Assembly: GCA_011109175.1 (NCBI GenBank)
Contig: RDEW01000045.1
Span: forward strand, 100,482-164,481
DNA from: Dicyema japonicum
Lineage: Eukaryota; Dicyemida; Rhombozoa; Dicyemidae
Direction: 5' to 3'
Length of the DNA: 64,000 bases
In this document: piece by piece, positions 1 through 11,549 of the stretch
Layout: every line of letters begins with the position of its first letter
How positions within the stretch are numbered: the stretch's first letter is position 1
Position numbers and translations under genes: made by a program
The notes under the pieces: generated by a model
What the model was told of the DNA's origin: nothing
What the model saw: only the letters and a program-made list of their open reading frames with translations
Database searches by the model: none

Positions 1-353
1 GTCAAAAATAGAGTTGGTCTCGACCTCCTTAGTCTCCTCAGTCCTTTCTGGAAAGCCTAGGGGATTAATTGATCGAGTAATTAAGCTGTCGTATGCCAGC
101 GGGTGCGCGTCAGTTCGAATTGATCGAAAATTACCAATATTTTGTTTCATTTCAATGAAGATTTCGTACAAAATGGACTTGTAGGGATGTCTGTGGAAGG
201 AATCGTAGCTGTCGTTACTGATTAAAAATACCGTGACTGCCGATCAGAATCACTTACGGTGGAGGAGAGCGAGGACATGACGAGGTTGACCATGTCATTA
301 AAGGAACTGAATTCTTGGTGTTGTAGCTGATACGACTTTATGTCGGCATCCAT
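1..353 (-). CDS. Partial gene, weak PBC (PBX N-terminal)-like similarity
   Basis: The minus strand opens with ATG at 353 (MDADIKSYQLQHQEF), reads into a GTAAGT donor near 260, and resumes in a second exon that stays open to the window edge. The acceptor is not resolved: several AG sites lie 21-49 nt downstream and none joins the frames cleanly. The second exon contains a stretch like HRHPYKSILYEIFIEMKQN, followed by a DAHPLAYDSLI-type segment. The spacing resembles the PBC-A region of PBX/extradenticle cofactors, where a K..LF..L.EIK helix is followed by a D..L..LD.ML helix. The homeodomain that would prove this lies outside the window. MEIS-like or unrelated protein remains possible. Confidence 0.4.
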
Positions 354-1395
354 TATTTAAAGAAGACACAGTACAAAATTTCCTATTTAACTTTCGAAAT
401 TTTATTGTTTATAAATTTATTAATATTTTCAGAAATTAATTAATATATATTATTATTTCGATAAAATGAACTGTTAAAGTATAAAATCCATTTTAAATAT
501 AATAATAAATTTTGTCTTATTTTATCCATTTTAAAGGAATTTGTTTTTTGCCTCTCAAAGTTCAAAATTGTACAAATTCATTTAAATCGTAACCATTGCT
601 GAGGTTTTTAAAGAACCAATAAAATGAATTTATTTTTACCTCATTAAATCACACTATTGTACAAATTTAACTGCCATAAAGCTCCGTTTAGTTAAAAAGT
701 ACCTGTATAACCAAAATGATGAGGTATCCAGATCAGTTCAGAGGAAGGGCACCCCGAACGAGTTGCTTTCCAGAAATTCGAAAACACGCTTGTGATCCCT
801 GGCGGACCACTCGAGGTGACTCATGGATTTTCTATAAACTGGAGTGCTTTAATTCGTTTGTTTCTTATCCAAATTATACTATTTCCTTCTGTGTGAAAGG
901 CCGCGCTCTGTCCTCATACGTGAGGATTACTGATTAATGTCTGCGTGATGAGAAATCCCAGGGAGGAGTTCAGGCTCTTGGGGCAGGCCTTCAGTATTCA
1001 ATTGTGTTATAAAAAATCAATATAATATCTTCATCGACTTGATAATTTGTACTTTTATTGGCAGTCTAAACCCACATTAGATTGAATGTGCTGATTGTTA
1101 CTGAGTTAGATTTTCAACTTTAACGGAAGAAGGTTAAGGTCTGTGGTTTTGGTTAATTTTGCAATCAAACAAAATTATTTTTACTGTGATTTAAACTTAC
1201 AAAAATGCACTCAATCAGTCATCCTGTTTTCGGCTGATCCTTTTGCTACCACTGATCCGATGGAAGGCTTGGAGATGAACCGTCCTCCAAGAGACTCGTA
1301 AGATACCAACACCATAGTGATTCATCATATGACATTATTGACATTATAATGTCACACCTGTCCATATTCGTTCAATTACAACCTTGAGTGCCAAT
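354..1395. other. AT-rich stretch without a recognised gene
   Basis: The first part (360-700) is strongly AT-rich. A 73-codon open frame at 716-937 has no recognisable motif and no splice context I can support. I see no RNA gene, inverted repeat or coding similarity here. Confidence 0.4.
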
Positions 1396-1439
1396 CATTT
1401 GTTAATACTTTGAGTACATCAAAGAGAATTCGGTAAAAA

Positions 1440-1850
1440 TTTACTGGGACATCTAAAGTCAGAGTAGGGGAAATTAGATCTTTTTGGACACCAGGCATTG
1501 GGCGTCTCCTGATACAAGTGGATAACCTGAAGCCTTAGGATTTGCTGAAGGCACAGAGCGGAATAGAATCCTTCAACTCAGGGATATACTGACTATGCTA
1601 TCTGGACTATATACACGCAGTATCTCTTAGTTATCCCTCAATAACATGTGGGAGGCCATATGCCAGTCAAGTGGGACTTATCCTTTCAAAATATCCGCCA
1701 TTGTAGGAACCCCATTAGAGTAAATAAGAGAAGGATCCTTTTGGACGCCGTTCAGGCATTGGGCTCCTCCTGAGTTGGATCCACTTCTAGAACTTGAAAA
1801 ACAAGAGCAGGAAGGAATCTTTCAACCAAGTAGGTATTGCAGCAAATAAT
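1440..1850 (-). repeat. Two degenerate copies of SINE family 2
   Basis: Segments at about 1470-1600 and 1725-1850 share the words GGCATTGGGC, CTCCTGA and GGAAGGAATC/CCTTCAAC with copies near 24.9, 42.5, 56.9 and 61.1 kb. In the better copies the minus strand has a GGTTCGA-type B box downstream of an A-box-like stretch, as in tRNA-derived SINEs. These two copies are worn and lack a clear B box, so the strand is taken from the better copies. Confidence 0.5.
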
Positions 1851-2732
1851 TGGTAAATTTCACCAAAATGACATTGAAATTATAGTTTTTTGTTTAGAAT
1901 TACCGAACTAACAGACAAATTTGTCAATTATAACGTCTATGGATAATTAATTTTCCGCTTTGTTGTCACAAGAATGGTTACTCATAAAGTGTCAACTTAA
2001 TAGAGCGGGCTTTTTATTTTCATTTTGTTTTTATCTAGTTTTAATATTAATATTTAAAAAATCATTTATTCTGTATTTAAAGTCTATTAATTTCACAAAT
2101 AGCTTAAGGTTCCTTTGTCGAACAGAGTTCTTATAAGAATTATATGAACCCTTCCGCGGACGACCTAGAACGACACTGCCGACTGCCCTGAACAAATGTC
2201 TACACCGTGTGAGAAAAAAGCTAAAGACGGGGGACGGCCTGGACGATCGAGACTACTTGCATTCGACAAAGGAAAAAGGAAGAGATTGACGCTAAATATT
2301 GCTTCTTTGAGTGTTGCACATGCTGGGCTATAAACATTATGGCTTTCGTGAAAGTGCCTTAATAATAATTAATGAATAAGCATGTAGAGAAGTAACGGGG
2401 TTATACTGAAGAAACTCTAAGAGTATAGTACATGTCACCAGAAACTCTGTTGATTGAGTTGAGTTCATTCCTACTTCCAACCAACATGTGGAGCTGTCAT
2501 GTGGTAGTTTAAAAGAATCCCATTGGATGCGGTAAGAGAAAGATGACAGACTCGGATGAGGGGATAAGAATAAAATGGCAGTTAAGAAGAGGGTGGTGTC
2601 TGTAGTCGTTTAAAAAACTTAATAAAAGCTAAGAATTCCGACTGTCTAGACATATTATTGATTATAATCCCGACAATATAATCTTATCTTTTTATGACCC
2701 CATTATCTTATTTTATCTATTTAATAATTTTT

Positions 2733-2900
2733 AGTCAAAGTACGCGGTCCTACCCAACGATTTTTTGATTGTTCCACTCGCTGTTGAAACGTCTGGTTCC
2801 CTTGAGCCTGCAAAGCTGGAATTCTTGAGTCGTCTAGGAAATAGACTTCTGCACGAACGGGAGATCCCCGTTGCTTGCTATCATGAGAGGGAATAACTAC
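2733..2900 (+). mobile_element. LINE family B C-terminal fragment
   Basis: The plus strand reads KYAVLPNDFLIVPLAVETSG, then a LEFLSRLGNR-type segment, and then degenerates. The same block recurs near 27.2, 38.7, 43.6, 43.9, 44.1, 47.6 and 59.8 kb. From memory, similar blocks end RT proteins of animal LINEs in which a WD-T-DT segment precedes the VETSG segment. This copy is 5'-truncated and has no preserved 3' end. Confidence 0.7.
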
Positions 2901-3284
2901 GCATACAGGACGGGCGGTGTATAATATTTTGTTTTTTTTAAATTTTTTTATTAATAAATCAATTTTATTTATAAATTTTTTAGTTATTTCATCTGATTCC
3001 ACGACCTGTTAGTCGGAAGGCTGAGGTGGGGACGTAATCAGGTGATTCCAGGGTTCATCTCATATCGGTGTTTTTTCTTGATCCAACAAACTCTCGATAG
3101 GTACGTTTTGATTTTTCACGTGAAATACAAGTGGCGCCTGACCTTCTTACAAGGTCCTCGAAAGGGGTTGCCCGTGTCATAACTTTGGTTATTTCATAAA
3201 CAGATTGGGTGGCTCTTGATTGAACAATACCATGTTTTGTATTCCGGAAATATCTACTTAATACTGTGATGCAAGGGGAAGATA

Positions 3285-3335
3285 TATTATCACCAAAAAT
3301 TGTAAGCCTGGGGTTAATAATAATAACTTTTACCT
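3285..3335 (+). repeat. LINE 3' end with (TAA)n-like tail
   Basis: The word TTGTAAGCCTGGGGTTAATA ends in a short AAT repeat. The same 3' end is found at about 13620-13650 and 28780-28800, so it marks insertions of one LINE family in plus orientation. Little of the element body is recognisable upstream of this tail. Confidence 0.45.
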
Positions 3336-3519
3336 TCCGAGGCAAAAGAAAGTCGATTGGTTAAAATTTCCCCTCCCCAATCGGATTTCTCTGCAGAGAT
3401 GAGAGAATGCTCTATCCTACGACAGTGGGAACAATAGGAGACCACAGACGTTGGATGGCTCTATTGACTGTGGGAACTGGGATTACCCAAATGTCTGACG
3501 TTTTTTTCTGTCTTCCTTT

Positions 3520-4065
3520 TTCGGATGTTGGCATCGTGTGCACTGAACAAGATGTGGAGTATTTGGACTCGCAGAAAACTTTTTTCCTTAAATCTTCAGA
3601 TGCGCTTATATAACGCGTTCATACAACCAGTCCTATTATATAACTCGGGAACATGGGGAACATCAAAAACGGACCTTGACAGACTAGACACAGTTCATAA
3701 AAATCATTTGAGAAAAATTGCGGGAATCAAATGGACACAGATTATCAAAAACGACACTCTCTACAAATTATGTAAATGCAAACCGATAAGCAGAGAAGTA
3801 ATTGCCTCACGCTGCCGACTTTACGGTTCTGAGAATGGACGAAGTGATTCCTTGCAATCAAATTACGGAATTGGATTTCGGGTCGGCCAAGATGTACGCT
3901 TCCCCTTTGCCCGAATAACGATTACAAATTGGCGGTCAACTCAAAACTAGAGACGATCTTGAGGATATTCGTAAACGCGCAAGGAACAGAGCTAGATGGA
4001 GAGGGCTGACTGGGAGGATAGTCGAGTATACGGTACGAGCGAAACCCTAGGCATTTTACCTGCTT
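3520..4065 (+). mobile_element. LINE reverse-transcriptase C-terminal fragment
   Basis: An open frame at 3525-3950 contains MRLYNAFIQPVLLYNSGTWG, then RLDTVHKNHLRKIAGIKW and an SRCRLYG segment. This is the conserved region after the RT thumb in many animal non-LTR retrotransposons. After the stop at 3950 another frame continues the domain with a DDLEDIRKRARNRARWRGLT stretch to about 4050, so the copy is frameshifted. The palm with the catalytic aspartates is missing, so it is a dead 5'-truncated copy. Confidence 0.75.
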
Positions 4066-4134
4066 ATGGCAACGCGTGAGGGCTATTAACTGACTTAATT
4101 TTCTTGGTGATCCCGGGATTCTGAATAAATAACC

Positions 4135-4755
4135 TTCGCCTTATTTATTTAACCCAAGACCACGGTAAAGCAAAACTAATTATTACGTGATCCCGATGCA
4201 TTCTAACAGAGACCTCATCTTTGCCCGGTGTTCTTCCCTCGTGCCCGTACATGAACGTACAGGACGGCTGACTGAATTTTCATGTCCACATTCTCGTGAT
4301 CTGATGTCTAGTCTCATAAGGGCCTTCAGAGGCGTAGGTCCGGTTCGATGATCTTCACAAATCCAACGCTCCGTTACTCTGTAAACCCTCTTTTGCATTT
4401 CTTCAATTTTCCTCATATTTGTTCAAGATATGGACGGTCTTCACGAGGCACATGCATATGAGAAACATGGCTCGATGTACTGTCTTTACACCTTCATCCG
4501 GACCGGGTGAGTACCACTCTTCCATATTCCCGATAAACTTTTCAATACGTTCAGTTTCTTCTCCCATTTCAATAGAATGTTTTCTACGTGTAGTGTCAGA
4601 CAGAGATGCATATCAATTGTCACACCCAACATCCTTTGACATCTGTTGAAAGAGATGCCGACCTTGTTTAACTTAAAGGTGACTCTCTTCCTCCCCAATC
4701 TTTTGTCAGAAGTAAATAGTGACGTAGACGACTTCTCTGCATTCTCTGTCTTCAC
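4135..4755 (-). mobile_element. Jockey/CR1-like LINE 3' fragment (family A)
   Basis: Two minus-strand frames, 4486-4755 and 4183-4416, carry an RMLGVTIDMHLCLTLHVENI segment (RT thumb), LNVLKSLSGIW, and then RKIEEMQKRVYRVTERW with GTREEHRAKM near the end. The 3' tail at 4139-4165 is a short TAAATAA-type repeat followed by a TTACCGTGGTCTTGGG word. Closely related copies lie at 14320-14650 and 28800-29262. The copy is truncated and broken between the two frames. Confidence 0.8.
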
Positions 4756-4822
4756 ATTTTCATGCTAATTCAGATTTTTATTTGTGGTTTTTGCCATTTT
4801 TAACCTAGCGATTGCACACAAA

Positions 4823-4905
4823 TATTTCCCTGTCCAACAAAACCAACAACAAATCTTAGAGCCACGAACCCTAACAAAGTAACAAAAGCTGTCAGGAAAA
4901 TTATC
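4823..4905 (-). repeat. Duplicated segment, copy 1 (partner at 7188-7265)
   Basis: About 80 bases starting CAAATATTTCCCTGTCCAAC match 7188-7265 in the same orientation with a few substitutions and small indels. On the minus strand both read a hydrophobic stretch like LRSVVGFVGQGNI, so the pair may be a LINE or membrane-protein fragment. I do not recognise the family. Confidence 0.5.
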
Positions 4906-4939
4906 AATAAAAATATTTTGCACGAAAATAGCCAAGCAT

Positions 4940-6120
4940 TCAGTTATTCTGGTCCCTTTCCTTTCGTAAGTGAATTTTCCGCACTATTCTGTCAAAGTGC
5001 CACAAATAGCATAGTCCAACCAGTCTTAGAGTCCCCATGAAAATAAACTAAGTAAACAGAAACGGAAAAACCTGAAACAGAACCGAAAGAACCGAGGAGG
5101 ACCTAGACATCCCTGCTGTTAAATTAGCCACAAAGAAGCCATCAAGACCTACTGTACTGAAGTACTTCCCCCTTATAGAGTCAGAAAATATCCCTTCGGC
5201 AACAACAGCGGGGGAGAACAGCCCAGCCTCCTTGGAGATAGCAAAACACTCTTCATTCTAAACTAGCTCAACCAATTAAACTTTCATGGTGATTTCTGTT
5301 TGGTATCCTTCAGTTTCCGTATCGGGGGAAAGGCTATAGTGATTCCGATGTTAAAAGGCTTAATCTACTCTAGCTTTACTCACGTGGGTAAACCTCCATT
5401 GAGAGAGCGTCGGCAAATCCTCTCAGGGCAAACTTACTGGCGGAATAAGCGGTGTATCCATGGAGGCCAAAGAGTCCAGCAATCGAGGACACAAAAACGA
5501 GCCTTCCGTGACGTTCTGACTTCATCGTCGGGAGAACAGCTTGAGTCAGGTTCACTGCCGTAAAGAGGTTTGCGGATATTTGACTCTGCCGTGACTTTCA
5601 AAGTAAACTTGAAAGCAGTCCTCACCTAGGGACTCGAATTGTCCTGGCAAAGCTGCCCCCGCACAGTTAAATACGTAGTCGATTCTTTTAATGCCCTGAA
5701 TTAGCAATGTGATTACTTTTTTGGAGAGAAAATCATTGAGGACCGTTTTTATTTCATTAAGATCTCTGCTTAGGTCCAAGGAGATGGTGGAAATTGACTA
5801 AAGTACAGGAAGATGAGTACCGAAGGGCTTCTCACTATTTTGGCGTAATTTTTGAGGTCGTACTCGGCCTCCCCAAGTTTTCCTGCTTTGAAAAACAAGG
5901 AGTACCGTGTTCCTTGCGATTATGATGATGTCAAATTTATGGAGGACGCAAATGCGGGCGAGGGCCTTTCCAATGCCACTGGAACCCCCAGATATCTTAA
6001 TTTCAGAATACATGGAGATACGATGACATTCTTGTCAGTTCCATTCGATTGCGTCGGCCTCATGAAAATTATTATTGCAATGCAAAGAAGAATTAAGGCG
6101 CAACCCAACAAAACGATCAT
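4940..6120 (-). CDS. KDSR: 3-ketodihydrosphingosine reductase
   Basis: Short-chain dehydrogenase that reduces 3-ketodihydrosphingosine with NADPH in de novo sphingolipid synthesis at the ER membrane. The start at 6120 gives an N-terminal membrane segment ([19 protein letters not shown]), followed by the nucleotide-binding [14 protein letters not shown], an NCAG motif, the catalytic YSASK at about 5433-5447, an ITIAFPP segment, and a C-terminal hydrophobic tail ending near FDRIVRK at 4940. The order and length match animal KDSR. Exons are joined by introns at 5996-6021 (26 nt), 5696-5716 (21), 5586-5608 (23), 5258-5281 (24) and 5048-5071 (24). Two single-base losses disturb the frame: one in a five-G run at 5324-5328 and one beside the splice site near 5905. 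Because all motifs are intact I read it as a working gene with probable sequence errors. Confidence 0.88.
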
Positions 6121-6129
6121 AATAATTTA

Positions 6130-7810
6130 AATATTTAAAAATTATTTTTTATTAAATATTTTTGAAAATAATATTAATTTAAAATAGTTTAAAAAATTTA
6201 TTAGTATTTGAATTTATGTGTAAATAAAAGATTTTGTTATTTATATTAGAAAAATTAGCTGCGTGGTGCCATATGGTGCTACGTGGCTTATTAGTTGAGA
6301 ATATCTCTTCCTACCCTCTGATGGCGTCATTGGATCAACCTTGCTCAGGAGACGTCTATGGCTGGCCGGCATTCAAGAGGATTAAGCTATTCATTCCACC
6401 AGTAGACAATTTCATTGTTTGCCGACGAGTTCTGGAATTTACCTCAGCTCCTTGAACAACGGTCTTGGAACAATTTTATTTTATTTATTATTTAAATAAC
6501 AAACTTTGAGTGGAATGACCTGATCCAGATTTTTCCGGGTCGAGTCTCTCTGTTGTCCACTCCGGTGAAGGTTCCGTGTATCAAAGATGTTTCTTGAATA
6601 ATAGTCAAGTGCGGAACCAGATTAGGGACTCACATCTATCAAAGGAGAGGGATGTTAATATTTCTTGGCCCTCTTCAAACTATTAGTAAGCAAAAATGCT
6701 CCTTGAGTTCTGCCTAAGATCAACGGGAAATGTGGTAGACCACATGAAAAGATGTGACGTAACGACGGATTCTGAGATGTATGATTGTCAATAAAAATGT
6801 GTGAATTATCCTAGATTTTGGCCATTTATCCAACAAAGGTATGCAAATCTGTGTAAGTTATTTATGGTATTTTTCGTCGCTAGCGAAGTCCACATCTTTC
6901 TAATAGGAATACGTCGCACCTCAACCTTCAGACCAATTAAGCAGATATAAGACATCAGACACTCAAAGTGTTGAGCAAAGTAAGTGTGAGATGGATGTTA
7001 GACCCACTCCACTGGAGGGGTTTCCACAGATGCAACTATGGACGTCTTTTACCTTTTATGTTGAAATTATCGTTCATTACGGTATATCTAGTTCCAATGA
7101 TCGAAGAGAGACACATCATTTCCAAGCGTCATGATCATCCATATCTACCACAGTGAGAATGCTCTTAGTGGTGTAGGGAAGATCCAAATATTTCCCTGTC
7201 CAACAAAACCAACAACAGATCTTAAAGCCACAATCCTAACAAAGTAACCAAAAAAAGCTGTCAGGAAATTTACTGGAGAGGAAGAGAAACCACATGAGGG
7301 GCTACAGTTAAGAAACTCAGATCCCTCACTTTGAGGCATCTAAGAGAATTATTACAAACTTATTGATTGGTGCTGTTAACAATTAACAAAGGGTTTTCAT
7401 GGCTGAACATAACGTTGATGGCATCTCAGCTATCTGTCGTGAGTTCGGTGGAATAGCATGTGATTCGTATGAGGAGATGAGTTGACAATTTGCTCTTCAA
7501 GGGAAGTGATTCCCAATGATTAGAATAAATAGCCACATAATATTTAAGTTCAGTATCAAGAACGATTTTTGGACCCCTAGTTACCAAAGGAGAAGAATAA
7601 ATCTGTCTGATTGTCCAAGTCGATGAGCAGGAATTTAATAATATACCCTCCAACTCCCAATTTCTTGTAAAAATAAATTTGTTGCTTTGGTAAATTCAAG
7701 TCCACTAAAAAAATATTTACGATTTAGGCCGCTTAATCTTGTAACAGTTTAAAACTCGACTTATCCCCAACATAAATCAAAGTAAAAAAATAAAACAAAT
7801 TTATAAAATA
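6130..7810. other. Intergenic, AT-rich, no recognised gene
   Basis: Open frames at 6234-6455 and 7426-7653 show no known motif or convincing splice pattern. The only structure I can support is the duplicated segment at 7188-7265. Confidence 0.4.
7188..7265 (-). repeat. Duplicated segment, copy 2 (partner at 4823-4905)
   Basis: Matches 4823-4905 in the same orientation. The minus-strand frame around it (7145-7339) reads a hydrophobic FLTAFFGYFVRIVALRSV stretch. The function is unknown. Confidence 0.5.
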
Positions 7811-7816
7811 ATAATA

Positions 7817-9688
7817 TTAACATGAAAGTAATTTAATCAATTCTTCGATAGAACATTTAATTCCATTATCTACAAAATCGCAAAGATAATTCTCCACAAA
7901 GTCCTCAAGCATCTTCTCAGTCCAACAAGACGAGTCTTCCTCATTACATCAAATACAGACATTCCACTACCAGACTTCAAAAGGCCAATAATAACCCCAC
8001 TAATAAACTGAACATGTCGATCCCCAATATTTAGAAAGTTAATATGCTAATCTAACAAAAACACCCAACCTTCAGAACAGAGACCACCGAAAGCTGTCCA
8101 GAACTCACAAAAAACACACACAAGTCAGCAAAGTTAGAAATACTCCCACCAAATGAACCAATGTCCTCCATCTTATCCCCCAAAAGCAGCTTAAACCGAA
8201 TCTATGTTAGAGTACAGAAACAACCAAAAAATCCCGCTTAAACTGAAAGAGGGAATTCAGCAAATGAGCATAGTACGGGTTGTATTCCCTTTCTCGCAAA
8301 CAACAGTGGACTACCACGGACACAATCTGCCCGTCCACCTTCTCATTGATTGTCAGTCGTCTGAGTTTCTCGAAGGCGTCAAGAAAATCCTCAAATAAAC
8401 AACAACACAACCTCACTGCTCATTACCAAACAGAAAATAGTCTTCTCAACCTGTGACCTCAAATTCTGTCTCCCTGCTGCAGCCAATAGTCTATCACTGA
8501 ACTCAAATCCAGCCAAAGACGCCAAATTCAGATCACCTGGGCTCTCAATATTCTCTGTAATGCTCAATATCAGCTCCAATGGTTGATTTATCAATATTTT
8601 CGTGGTTTTGGGAGGCTCAGAAAAAAATGAGGTCGCAACAGTACACCCAAACTCAGGCAGAAGATCAATTCCGTTATCATGAGTAACGGATTCGAGAAGT
8701 TCAGCAAGGAAAACAAGCTTCGTGCTATTTAAATAACAACCAATAACTAACAATCGATTAGGCGGCAAATTAAGTTTGGATTTAATTGAATTTATTAGAG
8801 TGTAGACCCTCGTAGAGTTGGAAGTCACAAGACGATGACCAATCCCTCAAATGACGCTAAAAACTACATTTCAGGACCAAAAGCAGGCATTCCACTCGTC
8901 GTTGAGTTACACATTCACAGACCCGCTCCAGAATTTCAAACATGCAGTCCTGAGAAATCGTCTGTAATTAAAAAAAGAAGAGGCACGTTGAAATGCATAC
9001 AAGAGGTCAGAAACAGCAGCATGATGTGTGCCTCGTAAGAAAATGGAGCATCTTCGTCCACCTGATCACTAGAGAGGCTGTCAAAAAGTTGTCTCGAGGA
9101 TAGGGAGACGATGAATCTGACTAAAAATGATTAAAAGTAAGTACGAAAGATAAGACCAGAAGAGGACAGAATATGGGGGAGGACACTTGACAAATCAAGA
9201 ATCACTCGCTCAAGAAAGATGTCCTTGCGGGCCAACAGCCAATCCAGAAAGCATTTAGCAAGAAATTGGGAGGCCTTCTCGTCCCTGCATACAATAAGCA
9301 GTTCGTCTATTTGTATAGCAACCCACATGGTCGTATTCTTCGACAATCTACTGTAAGTTTGTGCAAGAACCGGTTTAGTGCTGAGTTCAGTTTTCCCTTG
9401 ATAATCTGAAGACCTTCCTTCCTGAAATAAATGGCTGATTTGTCGATTTTCGTGTTGGGGTTATCATCGGTCACTGGCGTTGTGTCCTGAGAGACGTTTA
9501 GGAGTTCAGATGAAGGGTCTTCTACGGGCAAATTTGATATGTCCTCGTTGTAGCAAATTTCCAACAGTTCTGAAATGATAAAAGGAAGAAACCTTCGAGT
9601 CCGTCAGCTCTGAATGCAGCAAAACGTTCATTTCCAGTTTCTGGAATGTTTAGTATTTTTTCAAATCTTTCTACAGTCAAAGTGTCAT
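7817..9688 (-). CDS. NOM1: Nucleolar MIF4G domain protein (NOM1/Sgd1-like)
   Basis: Homologue of NOM1, a nucleolar protein with a MIF4G domain followed by an MA3 domain, needed for 40S subunit biogenesis. Near the N-terminus the MIF4G start reads RRLSKNTTMWVAIQIDELL (about 9280-9350) after a 20-nt intron at 9351-9370. The MA3 domain is clear: EKTIFCLVMSSE, DFLDAFEKLRRL, then CCLREREYNPYYAHLLNSLF at 8207-8420. The tail continues through an intron at 8047-8069 to a stop at 7817. A further intron lies at 9570-9592 (23 nt). The ATG at 9686-9688 fits only if one A is restored in the run near 9680, and another single-base shift lies near 7925. Internal exons around 8700-9130 are diverged and their borders are not fully resolved. 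Confidence 0.82.
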
Positions 9689-9699
9689 TCTAATTATTA

Positions 9700-10770
9700 T
9701 ATTTTAACCACTACGTCTTCTAATTCACAATATTTGGCGCTCTTTGTTTGAATTATTTTATTTGTCTTTTTCCGTTTTTTTGAAATTGTCTAAAATTATT
9801 TTAAATTTTACATTAATTTCATTTTTTGCATTTTCTACAATCTTCGAATCACGTGCTTTGCTGTATTTTTGGTTGTGTTTCTACAAGCTTAATGTAATCA
9901 CTACTTGGTGTTTTTTGTTTTTTCGGGTTAATTTTCGTGCCTCCTTTCGAGTAAGTGGCCTAAAATTAGTTCCATTTTAAACTTGGAAGAGTGTTCCATT
10001 AAAACAACTCACAGCGAAAAAATCACGATTTTTTTAAATTAAATTTAAATTAATTATTTTTAACAAAATTTTGTATTCTTAAATAATTTTATTAAAAATC
10101 ATTTGTCAGTAATTTTTTAGAACTAATATATTTATTTATCATATTTCGAAACTAAATGAGGCTGAAAAGCAGTTGCTATAACTGAATTAAAAAAACCATT
10201 AGACAGAATACTGGTGTACCAATTTGAACCGTTTTAGTTAATCAATCAGTAATTAGTACATTTAAATTATTTCTTTTGTCTATAAGATATTTCTTGTATA
10301 CATCGTGGCCACTGTCTAATACGTGCTACTTCTATATCCTCCAAGTTTTTTCAATTTTAGGGTGGAAGGAATTCGAACCCGGATCCTAGGTGCATCAGAA
10401 ACTTCCTTTGATTACAACTTCTGGTTTTCGATGTTTCCTGATTCCGTCAGATCACGAGAAGAAAGAAGACAAGAGCTTTTATTCGACGTGAAGCCAAGTA
10501 GATATCTCGTACTATAAAGGTACGTCCCACCTCAACATTCCTACAATCAACCACGTAGTTAACTGGTTGAAATATGTACCCTTAAATTGTGGGAACATAT
10601 GTTAGGTTAAAGACACGAGAACATGGGACCTATGCTATGACCAGAGTTATTTGTAGTTTAGCCATTACCTCTAATAGGCAACATATGGAAGTCATTAGTT
10701 CCTAATATGGAAATAATATCCGTTTTAGCTGTCGTTAAGGAGGTAAGTCAACAACGTCACCCAAATAAAC
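9700..10770. other. AT-rich intergenic region
   Basis: The stretch 9740-10300 is very AT-rich. A B-box-like word GGTTCGAATTCC occurs on the minus strand near 10367-10378, possibly a worn SINE, but no A box or tail is recognisable. No gene was found. Confidence 0.35.
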
Positions 10771-10773
10771 ATA

Positions 10774-11037
10774 ATGAACCTTGCATTCAGAATTATAATA
10801 ATATTTGAATGTATCATACTAACAGTACTCAAATTTGTGACATTACAGTTATCAGCGATTCAACTTCTCTACTTGGCGGGCACAGTCACACACCACTATG
10901 GAAAAAGACAAGATTACTCCACCACTCTTGCTATCCTCTACATTATCTCCACCATTTTAATTATGGGAGTTATATTTGGACTAGCTGTGATCTTCAAATC
11001 AAACGTTATCAGTTTTATCACAGTACATTATAATTAG
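10774..11037 (+). CDS. Small hydrophobic membrane protein, unknown family
   Basis: The 87-codon frame starts MNLAFRIIIIFECIILT and ends after a second long hydrophobic segment (LAILYIISTILIMGVIFGLAVIF), separated by a short polar loop with HHYGKRQDYS. It would be a two- or three-pass membrane protein. Positions 10825-10848 have the form of a 24-nt GT...AG intron that is in frame, so the protein may be eight residues shorter. The HHYGKRQDYS loop before the last helix faintly recalls CD225/dispanin proteins, but I would not name it. Confidence 0.45.
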   Translation: MNLAFRIIIIFECIILTVLKFVTLQLSAIQLLYLAGTVTHHYGKRQDYSTTLAILYIISTILIMGVIFGLAVIFKSNVISFITVHYN

Positions 11038-11039
11038 GC

Positions 11040-11545
11040 CTAGTAACCTAGTTTATTTTATTTCTAACATTAATACTGGCCATGTCCTCGAGTTACTCAA
11101 TTTCCTATCTCAGATGGGGGGACAACCAGGTATTATGAATATTAAATCACTAGTTGTACAAAATTGTGGAAGAAACTGTTCAGAACGCCGTGGATGACTT
11201 TCAACAGCCATTCAACATGATCCACGACTTCCTCACTTTGGTAGATTAAGGTCATCATAGCTTAGAACTCGATTGACAACCAAAAAACAATGAGAAATGG
11301 ATTTCGATGTCACAGTGCAGTCCTATGACAGCCTGCACACAACTCTCTCCCAATTATATAGAAAATCCAGAAGGAGTCTATCAGAAGCATGCGGGAGAGA
11401 GATTGTGCGTAATTTACTGGAGAGTTTCCGTCCCGTGTTGATTTGGAACACAGTTTTGTAGCATTCACTACTCTCTTCACAGTCTTCGCTTTGGTACTCT
11501 TATTTTGGAGAAACCAGAAAATAAATTTATAATTCTTTGATTTTG
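11040..11545. other. Intergenic, nothing recognised
   Basis: No open frame with known motifs, no structural RNA and no repeat shared with other parts of the window. Confidence 0.35.
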
Positions 11546-11549
11546 TTAG

